This document shows, in pieces, positions 56,429 to 64,000 of a stretch of DNA of 64,000 bases. The number at the start of each line of letters is the position of its first letter. The first letter of the stretch is position 1. The notes below the pieces were generated by a model that was not told the DNA's origin, made no database searches, and saw nothing but the letters and a program-made list of their open reading frames with translations. The translations under genes were made by a program, and so were the position numbers. Origin of the DNA: Moraxella boevrei DSM 14165 (GTDB taxonomy: Bacteria; Pseudomonadota; Gammaproteobacteria; Pseudomonadales; Moraxellaceae); contig NZ_KB903782.1 in the NCBI RefSeq assembly GCF_000379845.1, positions 96,643 through 160,642 on the forward strand, given 5' to 3'.

Positions 56429-56585
56429 TTTATTGTTTAACAGAACTTTGGAAACTGTATTCATAATTCACAGCGTTTTTGACGCAAAAAAACAAGATTT
56501 ATGCAGTTTTCCTACAAAAGCAAAACTTTATTTTGACTATTTTATCGGAAAAAATTAAGTTGCGACAGGTTGTAAATACAGGTTC

Positions 56586-57629
56586 TTATATTAATTGATT
56601 TTTTGCCATATCAGTTAACATCCGCCCACGAGCGGTTCGCACCACAAAACCTTGCTGAATTAGATACGGCTCAATCACATCTTCTAGCGTTCCCCTATCT
56701 TCTGCCAAGGCCGCCGCAATAGACTCCACTCCTGCAGGACCACCGTCAAAGCGTTCATGCAACATATCCAAATAACGCCTATCAAGATTATCCAACCCAC
56801 GTCTATCCACCGCTAACATATCTAAGGCATCGTGAGCCATTTCTGCAGTAACCGTGCCGTCGCCTTTAACTTGGGCATAGTCTCGCACACGACGTAACAA
56901 CCGATTGGCAATCCGTGGTGTCCCACGAGAACGCCGAGCCACTTCCACCGCACCTTCTTCGGTCATCGCCACACCGAGTAAACGAGCCGAACGTGCCACA
57001 ATCGTAGTCAAATCCGCCACACTATAAAACTCTAAGCGTTGCACAATGCCAAAACGGTCTCGCAATGGCGATGTTAACAGTCCCGCCCGAGTAGTCGCTG
57101 CCACTAGGGTAAACGGTGGTAACTCCAACTTAATCGAACGAGCCGATGGCCCTTCGCCAATCATAATATCTAGTTGAAAATCTTCCATCGCAGGGTATAA
57201 AATCTCTTCAATCACAGGACTTAAACGGTGAATTTCATCAATAAACAACACATCACCCGCTTCCAAATTGGTAAGCATCGCTGCCAAATCCCCTGCTCGC
57301 TCCAGCACAGGCCCTGACGTTGAGCGAAGATTTCCCCCCATTTCACGAGCGATAATATTGGCAAGCGTGGTTTTCCCAAGCCCTGGTGGACCAAAAATCA
57401 ACGTATGGTCTAAGGCTTCTTGCCTTGCTCTGGCCGCACCGATAAAAACCGACATTTGTTCTTTTACCACGGGCTGACCGATGTATTCGTTTAGCAGACT
57501 TGGGCGAATGTGGCTGTCTTGCTTGTCTTCGCTCCGCCCTGTTGGATTGATTAGACGTTGTTCTGCTGTTGCCACATTATTCTTACTTAGGCTATTTTCA
57601 TATGATTGTTGTGAAAAAGGTGGTATCAT
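56586..57629 (-). CDS. ruvB: Holliday junction branch-migration helicase RuvB
   Basis: Hexameric AAA+ motor driving branch migration with RuvA. The 347 residues include [11 protein letters not shown], Walker [13 protein letters not shown] near residue 80, Walker [12 protein letters not shown], sensor [20 protein letters not shown] and the C-terminal winged helix with [12 protein letters not shown] and [20 protein letters not shown]. The first 35 residues are variable and the exact start is uncertain. ruvA and ruvC are not adjacent. Confidence 0.95.
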   Translation of the reverse strand: MIPPFSQQSYENSLSKNNVATAEQRLINPTGRSEDKQDSHIRPSLLNEYIGQPVVKEQMSVFIGAARARQEALDHTLIFGPPGLGKTTLANIIAREMGGNLRSTSGPVLERAGDLAAMLTNLEAGDVLFIDEIHRLSPVIEEILYPAMEDFQLDIMIGEGPSARSIKLELPPFTLVAATTRAGLLTSPLRDRFGIVQRLEFYSVADLTTIVARSARLLGVAMTEEGAVEVARRSRGTPRIANRLLRRVRDYAQVKGDGTVTAEMAHDALDMLAVDRRGLDNLDRRYLDMLHERFDGGPAGVESIAAALAEDRGTLEDVIEPYLIQQGFVVRTARGRMLTDMAKNQLI

Positions 57630-57689
57630 AAATTCGTTAACAGATTATTTAAAGGTTTGATTTGATAAATTTTTATTAGAAAATTATCG

Positions 57690-58151
57690 TTATGGCAAAA
57701 TGCGTTGCAAGGTCATGCGACAGTTTTTGCCATCGCTGTCGCTACACCATTGCATGGTATTGTTGTCCACTGTTTTGACATACGCCACCAAAATATCGCC
57801 TGTTTGGTCAACTTGATTGCCTGAGCAGTCTTTGGCATTGTTGTCGTATTCGGTTTGAATGGCTATCGCAGGTAGTCCATTGCCTGTATCGCTAAACAAA
57901 TATTTACCATACGACATTTCTTTACCACTTTGCCCCTGAAAAATCTGGTCTCGCCCAAAATTATAACGCTCTTGACAATGTGGCTGAGTTGGGTCTTTTT
58001 GGCTAATTTGTAATTGCCATTGCCCTGCGATACTCGGCAAAACGTGGGTTGAAATTTTGGCAACTTGCGGTTTTTCGGTCGGTTGTTCCACCGCACCACC
58101 CATTGCCAACATCGATAAAATACTGGCAAAACTGACATTCATAAAATCCAT
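57690..58151 (-). CDS. Hypothetical exported protein
   Basis: A 153-residue protein with a weak signal peptide (MNVSFASILSMLAMGGAVEQ) and four Cys in the mature part (PHCQERY, KDCSGNQ, QWCSDSD, KNCRMTL), likely two disulfides in the periplasm. The order I-A-G-Q-W-Q-L...Y-x-F-G-R suggests a small lipocalin- or META-like beta fold, but I do not recognise a family. ATG has AAGGA at 7 nt. Upstream of ruvB on the same strand. Confidence 0.65.
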   Translation of the reverse strand: MDFMNVSFASILSMLAMGGAVEQPTEKPQVAKISTHVLPSIAGQWQLQISQKDPTQPHCQERYNFGRDQIFQGQSGKEMSYGKYLFSDTGNGLPAIAIQTEYDNNAKDCSGNQVDQTGDILVAYVKTVDNNTMQWCSDSDGKNCRMTLQRILP

Positions 58152-58238
58152 TGGTTAATCCTTTTTAACAATTTAACATAAAATTTAAGCGGTTCAGTGT
58201 AGCACATTCAGCTAAACAACAATAGCAATTTAGCCAAA

Positions 58239-58712
58239 CTACCAACCTGTACGAAATAGTACGCCAGTCACCAAAAATGCCACCGACAACACCGTCACCG
58301 TCAAAATATGCCCCACAAAAAAATGTCTGGCTTTAGCAGAATTTGGCTCACGTTTGACACGGGGAACAGCAATAACTTGGGCTGAAATCGCCGTTAAGGC
58401 TGTCAAAAATAACCAACATAATTTCATAGTTAGCAAAATTGACACTTGGCGTAATGGATTTTCTACCCCATGTTGCAACAACAACGCCCAATTTGGCAAC
58501 AGACTATTCGCCATTTTGATACCTGTTAATACTTGAATCATTAACGCACTCATGCCCAATTTTTCAAAACCCGCTTCAAAATCCAACAAAATTTGGCTAT
58601 TTTGCTCACGAATTGCAATCGGTACAATGCGTAACGCCAAGTACAAATGCCCGCCAACCCAAACACTCGCTCCGATTAAATGCAAAAATAACAGCCAAAA
58701 ATTATTCATCAC
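58239..58712 (-). CDS. CopD-like integral membrane protein
   Basis: A 157-residue protein with four hydrophobic segments. The start LLFLHLIGASVWVGGHLYLA is the CopD/DUF2214-type motif with a His in the first helix, and MKLCWLFLTALTAISAQ and RHFFVGHILTVTVLSVAFLV follow. CopD-family members take part in copper uptake or heme-linked membrane processes; no copper genes are nearby, so the role is open. Divergent from fis. Confidence 0.75.
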   Translation of the reverse strand: MMNNFWLLFLHLIGASVWVGGHLYLALRIVPIAIREQNSQILLDFEAGFEKLGMSALMIQVLTGIKMANSLLPNWALLLQHGVENPLRQVSILLTMKLCWLFLTALTAISAQVIAVPRVKREPNSAKARHFFVGHILTVTVLSVAFLVTGVLFRTGW

Positions 58713-58920
58713 TCACCTTTAGATTTGCCAACTTGTTTACCAAACTGTTTACCAAAAATCGCCAATGCACTTGCCTATTATATACCAATTTATACAAAAC
58801 AGTTGCAAAAAAATAGTAAAAAATGCATTGTCATCCACCAAAAACCACATTAAAATAAAGACGTTCTTGTCAAATTTTTCAGTTAACTGTTTGAATTTCA
58901 AAAAACCTGAGTTCCCTCCT

Positions 58921-59187
58921 ATGTCAGCATCGAGCCAAACCGCCAAACCACCCCAACAAACTGTCACCCTAAGTACGCACATTGAATTGGTAGTGCGTCA
59001 ATATTTTAGAAATTTGGGTAACGAAACGCCAAGTGACCTGTACGACATCATGTTGCAACAGCTAGAAAAACCCTTGTTAAAAGTGGTGCTAGAACAAACC
59101 CGTGGCAACCAGAGCAAAACCGCAGAAATCCTTGGCCTAAATCGTGGCACGTTACGCAAAAAACTAAAAACTCATGGGCTTGATTAA
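58921..59187 (+). CDS. fis: DNA-binding protein Fis
   Basis: Nucleoid protein and transcription regulator. The 88-residue protein has the dimer region (LSTHIELVVRQYFRNLG, LYDIMLQQLEKPLLKVVLEQ) and the C-terminal HTH TRGNQSKTAEILGLNRGTLR. A longer frame begins 52 codons upstream but has no similarity; ATG 58921-58923 gives the normal length. No strong Shine-Dalgarno (CTGAG at 10 nt). It is not beside dusB or purH as in other gammaproteobacteria. Confidence 0.92.
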   Translation: MSASSQTAKPPQQTVTLSTHIELVVRQYFRNLGNETPSDLYDIMLQQLEKPLLKVVLEQTRGNQSKTAEILGLNRGTLRKKLKTHGLD

Positions 59188-59228
59188 CACATTTAAATAA
59201 ATAATAGCATAAAATTACAGGTAAAATT

Positions 59229-60272
59229 ATGAAATCTGATAACAAAACCAATTTTCAACCGATAAATCAACTTGGCAATTTTGTCCGTATTCAGATAGAA
59301 AGACTAGGCAAAAATATTCATAAACTCAATAAAAACAATCCATTAACGCAAAGTCATTTGGTTGGTTTAGACCTTGAAAAATTTTATCAACAACACCGAG
59401 CCAACACTGACCCAAAAGATTACCAGCGTCCCAAAAATGCCTTTGACCAACAAATTCCCAAACTATCAAAACGCCTATTTAAAACGTCAAAAATCGGCAA
59501 ATATAGCCTATTTGTAAACAAAATTGCCCCAAAAAATAGTCTTGAAAAACTACTCCATTTAAGCCTAAACCGATTAGCAACCACCGCACAATCTTGGGCA
59601 AGTTTTGATTTAAAACACGATCAGCGTTTTCACGCAGGGCTTGATGCTAGCGAACGACACTCCCTAGCCCATGCGATTGCTAACCAAAATCGCACCCTTG
59701 CCACGCTTGGCGGTATCAGCAACGCAACAGGGTTGGTGGGGATTTTTGTCGATACCTTATGGCTGTTACTCGTGAGTTTACGCAGTATTTTTCAGATTGC
59801 CGAAGTGTATGATAAACCATTGACAGGCAACGCAGGCGTTGCGATTGCCTTTGAAGTTTTAAGTCATATTGACTTGGAAAAAGTGCAAGAAAAACAAACA
59901 CTTTTGGCAGGTTTGGGCATTTTGGATATCATGGCAGATAACAGTTTTGAACAATACCAACGTTCACAAAAGTACCAATTTCAATATACCAATACGGATA
60001 TAAAGAGTGGGCATTTCGCCGCAGAAGATGACGATACCGAACCGTTAAATCTTTATCAAAATTTAAAACAGATTGAGGAAATTGCTAATCAATTTAACAT
60101 TAATTTGCAGCATTTTAATTTAGCTTTTTTACACAAACTTTTGCCATTAACTGCCATTGCCATTGGTTCGGCATACAACAGCATGATTATTGAAGAAGTG
60201 TTACAAGCCACGTTAAACACCTTTGCACCCACCCCAAAAGCCACAAACATCATGGATAAGAGCCTTGATTAA
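59229..60272 (+). CDS. EcsC family protein
   Basis: A 347-residue protein matching EcsC (PF12787 type): LEKLLHLSLNRLATTAQSWA, then GGISNATGLVGIFVDTLWLL and LVSLRSIFQIAEVY, and LLPLTAIAIGSAYNSMIIEE near the end. The two hydrophobic stretches suggest membrane association. Biochemical function unknown. A family-atypical polar 90-residue N-terminus precedes the domain. It follows fis by 41 nt on the same strand. Confidence 0.8.
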   Translation: MKSDNKTNFQPINQLGNFVRIQIERLGKNIHKLNKNNPLTQSHLVGLDLEKFYQQHRANTDPKDYQRPKNAFDQQIPKLSKRLFKTSKIGKYSLFVNKIAPKNSLEKLLHLSLNRLATTAQSWASFDLKHDQRFHAGLDASERHSLAHAIANQNRTLATLGGISNATGLVGIFVDTLWLLLVSLRSIFQIAEVYDKPLTGNAGVAIAFEVLSHIDLEKVQEKQTLLAGLGILDIMADNSFEQYQRSQKYQFQYTNTDIKSGHFAAEDDDTEPLNLYQNLKQIEEIANQFNINLQHFNLAFLHKLLPLTAIAIGSAYNSMIIEEVLQATLNTFAPTPKATNIMDKSLD

Positions 60273-60301
60273 TGACTTATTCGTGGCTTGTGAAAAAGCA
60301 C

Positions 60302-60330
60302 TTGAAGTTTCGGCGAGTATCATTTATAAT
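60302..60330 (+). promoter_or_regulatory. str operon promoter
   Basis: TTGAAG (60302-60307) and TATAAT (60325-60330) with a 17-nt spacer, about 145 nt upstream of rpsL. Confidence 0.65.
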
Positions 60331-60475
60331 ACATCGTCCAAAAATAACTAATATCTCATTTTTAATCATTGATTTTAAAATTTGATATTGGCAACAGTTG
60401 GATAAATTATTTTTTAATTTGTTAATGGCTTGTTTAACTAAATAACCCATTAACCACAACGGGAGAAGGTGCCTT

Positions 60476-60850
60476 ATGGCAACTACAAATCAATTAATTC
60501 GTAAAGGTCGCAATACCATTACTGAAAAATCAAAAGTGCCAGCGTTAAAAGCTTGCCCACAACGCCGTGGTGTATGTACTCGTGTCTATACTACCACGCC
60601 AAAAAAACCAAACTCAGCTATGCGTAAAGTATGCCGTGTACGTTTGACCTCAGGCTTTGAAGTGTCAAGCTACATCGGTGGCGAAGGTCATAACCTACAA
60701 GAGCATAGCGTTGTATTAATCCGTGGTGGTCGTGTAAAAGACTTACCAGGTGTACGTTATCATACTGTTCGTGGTGCGTTAGACTGTGCTGGCGTAAAAG
60801 ATCGTAAACAAGGTCGCTCAAAATACGGTGCAAAACGTCCTAAAGCGTAA
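60476..60850 (+). CDS. rpsL: 30S ribosomal protein S12
   Basis: Decoding-centre protein of the small subunit. The 124-residue sequence has the universal [20 protein letters not shown] loop and [14 protein letters not shown]. Lys43 and Lys88, whose substitution gives streptomycin resistance, are both wild type. GGGAG and AAGG lie upstream of the ATG. First gene of the str operon. Confidence 0.98.
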   Translation: MATTNQLIRKGRNTITEKSKVPALKACPQRRGVCTRVYTTTPKKPNSAMRKVCRVRLTSGFEVSSYIGGEGHNLQEHSVVLIRGGRVKDLPGVRYHTVRGALDCAGVKDRKQGRSKYGAKRPKA

Positions 60851-60997
60851 TTTAGCTTTAACCGTTTTTAACCTTTAATTAACATTGTTTGCATTGAAAA
60901 TTGTATTTTGATCAACCTAAAACATGAATAATACATAACAATGCAGTAAGGCTGGTGTTAAACTACCAGACTACCCTGAATACACAAGGAATTTATT

Positions 60998-61471
60998 ATG
61001 CCAAGACGTCGTGTCGTTGCTGCCCGTGAGATTTTACCAGATCCAAAGTTCGGTAGTAAAACTATTGCTAAATTCATTAACCACGTTATGGTTGATGGTA
61101 AAAAATCAGTTGCTGAAAAAATCGTTTACGGTGCACTAGACCGTGTTATTGAAAAAAATAACATCGCTGACCCTGTTGAGTTTTTTGAAGAAACGTTAGA
61201 AAAAGTTCGCCCAATGGTTGAAGTTAAAGCTCGCCGTGTTGGTGGTGCTACTTATCAAGTACCTATGGAAGTACGCCCGTCCCGTCGTACTGCCCTAGCC
61301 ATGCGTTGGTTAGTAGAAGCTGCTGCAAAACGTTCAGAAAAGTCAATGGCTTTGCGTTTAGCAGGCGAATTGATGGATGCTGCTGATGGTAAAGGTAATG
61401 CGTTGAAAAAACGTGATGAAGTTCACCGCATGGCTGACGCTAACAAAGCATTCTCTCACTACCGTTTCTAA
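60998..61471 (+). CDS. rpsG: 30S ribosomal protein S7
   Basis: Primary 16S rRNA-binding protein organising the head of the small subunit. The 157 residues begin [20 protein letters not shown] and contain [38 protein letters not shown] and the end [18 protein letters not shown]. Length normal. In E. coli S7 represses its own operon through the rpsL-rpsG spacer (147 nt here). Confidence 0.98.
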   Translation: MPRRRVVAAREILPDPKFGSKTIAKFINHVMVDGKKSVAEKIVYGALDRVIEKNNIADPVEFFEETLEKVRPMVEVKARRVGGATYQVPMEVRPSRRTALAMRWLVEAAAKRSEKSMALRLAGELMDAADGKGNALKKRDEVHRMADANKAFSHYRF

Positions 61472-61502
61472 TTTTTTAACGTTAATCGTAGTGAATTTAG
61501 AC

Positions 61503-61553
61503 AGGTTTGTTATGCTCTGCAAGTTAGCAAAAGCATAGCAAACCTTATTTATC
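61503..61553 (+). promoter_or_regulatory. Long hairpin between rpsG and fusA
   Basis: A 14-bp stem AGGTTTGTTATGCT/AGCATAGCAAACCT with one G-T pair (61503-61516 with 61532-61545) and a 15-nt loop, followed by TATTTATC. The exit is only moderately T-rich, so partial termination or an RNA-processing site is more likely than full termination. Confidence 0.5.
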
Positions 61554-61604
61554 TTACAACGTATTGTTTTGAATTAAAATTAATCATTGTCCTTAGGAAA
61601 TACT

Positions 61605-63731
61605 ATGGCACGTAAAACCCCCTTAAATCGTTATCGTAATATCGGTATCTCTGCACACATTGATGCAGGTAAAACTACTACTTCAGAACGTATTTTGTTC
61701 TACACAGGTAAAAGCCATAAAATTGGTGAAGTACACGAAGGTGCTGCAACCATGGACTGGATGGAACAAGAGCAAGAGCGTGGTATTACCATTACATCTG
61801 CTGCGACCACTTGTTTTTGGTCAGGTATGTCAAACCAATTCCAAGAACACCGTATTAACCTAATTGACACTCCAGGTCACGTTGACTTTACTATTGAAGT
61901 AGAGCGTTCAATGCGTGTTCTTGACGGTGCGTGTATGGTTTACTGTGCGGTTGGTGGTGTACAACCCCAATCTGAAACAGTATGGCGTCAAGCGAACAAA
62001 TATAAAGTACCTCGTTTAGCGTTTGTTAACAAAATGGACCGCACAGGTGCAAACTTCTTCCGTGTTGTTGACCAAGTGAAACAACGTTTGGGCGGTAACC
62101 CTGTGCCTGTGGTTGTACCAATCGGTGCAGAAGATACCTTCGAAGGTGTTGTTGATTTGCTAGAAATGAAAGCGATTATTTGGGATGTTGAATCTCAAGG
62201 TATGAAGTTTGAATACGGCGAAATTCCTGCTGACCTAGTTGAAACGGCTAACGAATGGCGTGCAAAAATGGTTGAATCTGCAGCTGAGTCATCAGAAGAA
62301 CTTATGGATAAATACCTTGATGAGGGTGATTTATCCCGTGAAGATATCGTAGCAGGTCTGCGTACTCGTACTTTGGCAGGTGAAATCCAACCAATGCTTT
62401 GTGGTACAGCATTTAAAAACAAAGGCGTACAACGTATGCTTGATGCGGTAATTGAGTTCTTGCCAGCACCAAATGACGTTGAAGCCATCAAAGGTGTGCT
62501 AGACGACAAAGAAGAAACTGTTGCAAGCCGTGAATCATCTGATGATGTACCATTTGCAGGTTTGGCATTTAAAATCATGAATGACAAATATGTGGGTAAC
62601 TTGACATTCGTTCGTGTTTATTCGGGTGTTGCAAAACAAGGTGACAGCGTTTACAACCCAGTTAAAATGAAACGTGAACGTATCGGTCGTATTGTTGAAA
62701 TGCACGCAAATTCACAAAAAGAAGTTGATGAAGTTCGTGCAGGTGATATTGTTGCATTCGTTGGTCTTAAAGACGTAACCACTGGTGATACGCTATGTGA
62801 TGAAGACAATGTTATCACGCTTGAGCGTATGGAGTTCCCAGACCCAGTTATTTCTTTGGCAGTTGAACCAAAAACCAAAGCTGACCAAGAAAAAATGTCT
62901 ATCGCATTGAACCGTTTGGCAAAAGAAGACCCTTCATTCCGTGTCCACACCGATGAAGAATCTGGTCAAACGATTATCAGCGGTATGGGTGAGTTACACT
63001 TAGAAATTTTAGTTGACCGTATGAAACGTGAATTCAACGTTGAAGCGAACGTAGGTGCACCACAAGTTGCTTACCGTGAAACTATCCGTACAACGGTTGA
63101 ACAAGAAGGTAAATTCGTACGTCAAACTGGTGGTCGTGGTAAATTCGGTCACGTTTGGTTACGTCTTGAACCACTTGACACAGCTGAAGGTAAAGAATAC
63201 GAATTTGCTGAAGAAGTTGTCGGTGGTGTTGTACCGAAAGAATACTTTGGTGCGGTTGACAAAGGTATCCAAGAACGTATGAAAAATGGTGTCCTTGCAG
63301 GCTATCCAGTTGTCGGCGTTAAAGCAACGCTATATGATGGTTCTTACCATGACGTTGACTCTGATGAATTGTCGTTCAAAATGGCAGGTTCCATTGCCTT
63401 CCGTAAAGGCTTTATGGCCGCTAGCCCTGTACTACTTGAGCCTGTCATGAAAGTTGAAGTAGAAACACCAGAGGACTACATGGGTGATATCATGGGCGAT
63501 TTAAACCGTCGTCGTGGTATGGTACAAGGCATGGACGATATGTTTGGCGGTGTTAAACAAATCCGTGCCGAAGTACCACTTGCTGAAATGTTTGGTTATG
63601 CAACAACCTTACGTTCAATGTCACAAGGTCGTGCAACCTACTCTATGGAATTTGCAAAATACGCAGAAACCCCACGTAATGTTGCTGACGAAATTATCAA
63701 AAAATTCACCAGCAAAGATGATGATGAATAA
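61605..63731 (+). CDS. fusA: Elongation factor G
   Basis: GTPase driving translocation and ribosome recycling. The 708-residue protein has the G motifs [40 protein letters not shown] and [13 protein letters not shown], the [20 protein letters not shown] switch I and the domain IV-V sequences [14 protein letters not shown] and [17 protein letters not shown]. Start ATG 61605-61607 ([11 protein letters not shown]) with TTAGGAAA upstream; a TTG six codons earlier is not used. Confidence 0.97.
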   Translation: MARKTPLNRYRNIGISAHIDAGKTTTSERILFYTGKSHKIGEVHEGAATMDWMEQEQERGITITSAATTCFWSGMSNQFQEHRINLIDTPGHVDFTIEVERSMRVLDGACMVYCAVGGVQPQSETVWRQANKYKVPRLAFVNKMDRTGANFFRVVDQVKQRLGGNPVPVVVPIGAEDTFEGVVDLLEMKAIIWDVESQGMKFEYGEIPADLVETANEWRAKMVESAAESSEELMDKYLDEGDLSREDIVAGLRTRTLAGEIQPMLCGTAFKNKGVQRMLDAVIEFLPAPNDVEAIKGVLDDKEETVASRESSDDVPFAGLAFKIMNDKYVGNLTFVRVYSGVAKQGDSVYNPVKMKRERIGRIVEMHANSQKEVDEVRAGDIVAFVGLKDVTTGDTLCDEDNVITLERMEFPDPVISLAVEPKTKADQEKMSIALNRLAKEDPSFRVHTDEESGQTIISGMGELHLEILVDRMKREFNVEANVGAPQVAYRETIRTTVEQEGKFVRQTGGRGKFGHVWLRLEPLDTAEGKEYEFAEEVVGGVVPKEYFGAVDKGIQERMKNGVLAGYPVVGVKATLYDGSYHDVDSDELSFKMAGSIAFRKGFMAASPVLLEPVMKVEVETPEDYMGDIMGDLNRRRGMVQGMDDMFGGVKQIRAEVPLAEMFGYATTLRSMSQGRATYSMEFAKYAETPRNVADEIIKKFTSKDDDE

Positions 63732-63761
63732 TTGATTAACTCTTAATCAAATTCATTAAAA

Positions 63762-63791
63762 AATGCCAATGCTTATTCAAGTGTTGGCATT
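63762..63791 (+). promoter_or_regulatory. Hairpin between fusA and tuf
   Basis: Perfect 8-bp outer stem AATGCCAA/TTGGCATT with a 14-nt inner part, not followed by a T-run. Possible attenuator or processing site ahead of tuf. Confidence 0.4.
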
Positions 63792-63860
63792 CTCAAACTG
63801 TTAAAACACAGATATTTTATTTTGATAAAATATCTATTATCACTAAAAGAGGATTAAATT

Positions 63861-64000
63861 ATGGCAAAGGCCAAGTTTGAACGTACCAAACCACACGTCA
63901 ACGTAGGTACCATTGGACACGTTGACCACGGTAAAACCACATTAACCGCAGCGATTGCAACCGTAGCAGCAAAACACAACGGTGGCGAAGCAAAAGACTA
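63861..64000 (+). CDS. tuf: Elongation factor Tu, 5' end cut by the window edge
   Basis: The first 46 codons, starting [20 protein letters not shown] and containing the P-loop [14 protein letters not shown], match EF-Tu, which delivers aminoacyl-tRNA to the ribosome. AGAGGA lies before the ATG. Last visible gene of the str operon. Confidence 0.97.
   Translation, partial: MAKAKFERTKPHVNVGTIGHVDHGKTTLTAAIATVAAKHNGGEAKD

Noticed and set aside
1..64000. CRISPR arrays, tRNA or rRNA genes, prophage, complete insertion sequences
   Set aside because: Looked for on both strands by eye; none recognised. A computed scan with tRNAscan and repeat finders would be needed to exclude them fully.

Overview
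The window is a 64 kb piece of a low-GC gammaproteobacterial chromosome, most likely Moraxellaceae and probably Moraxella in the broad sense. This rests on sequence character and gene content: a CsrA with a long disordered C-terminal tail, adjacent-type dat and ddc genes for 1,3-diaminopropane, an exbB-exbD-msbA cluster, FadL- and Ohr-type genes, and a str operon of ordinary proteobacterial form. No species can be fixed from sequence reading alone. No tRNA, rRNA, CRISPR array, prophage or complete insertion sequence was recognised.

Layout. 0-10 kb (minus strand): hopJ, csrA, lysC, a small membrane protein, the ABC-F ATPase uup, a solo sulfate-binding lipoprotein, then exbB-exbD-msbA. 10-17 kb: parB-parA-rsmG-sthA, a Pif1-like helicase with a C-terminal HTH, and a DUF4184 membrane protein. 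17-24 kb: glycine cleavage genes gcvT, gcvH and gcvP, interspersed with a lysozyme-inhibitor lipoprotein, a nitroreductase and a decayed PIN-domain toxin; a tandem glycine riboswitch and a good promoter lie upstream of gcvT. 24-27 kb: a secreted subtilisin-like protease and a membrane-anchored hypothetical protein. 27-34 kb: dat and ddc, split by a two-gene restriction-modification insert. 34-39 kb: isochorismatase-like hydrolase, dadA, a broken WG-repeat gene, ridA, an AEC transporter and two small unknown genes. 39-46 kb: mnmG, argO-like exporter, dapE, purH, pteridine reductase. 46-51 kb: an acyl-CoA-dehydrogenase-like flavoprotein with a rubredoxin/rubredoxin-reductase fusion, a frameshifted AraC regulator, gene remnants, and ohrR-ohr. 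51-60 kb: TonB-like protein, truA, infA, FadL-type porin, ruvB, CopD-like protein, fis, EcsC-family protein. 60-64 kb: the str operon rpsL-rpsG-fusA-tuf, cut off by the window edge.

The most interesting locus is the restriction-modification insert at 28.5-32.8 kb. One gene encodes a fused nuclease-methyltransferase (BcgI-like layout); the other encodes a specificity subunit with three target-recognition modules instead of the usual two. A run of seven G (coding strand) sits exactly at the joint between the second and third modules, and both possible one-base slips reach a stop codon within a few codons. The locus therefore looks like a phase-variable switch between a 732-residue three-module S protein and a two-module S protein of about 490 residues.

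Several other genes are visibly broken: AraC at an A8 tract, the WG-repeat gene, a VapC-like PIN gene, an alpha/beta-hydrolase 3' end, and a BamE-like 3' end. Some of these could be sequencing indels, others are clearly old remnants.
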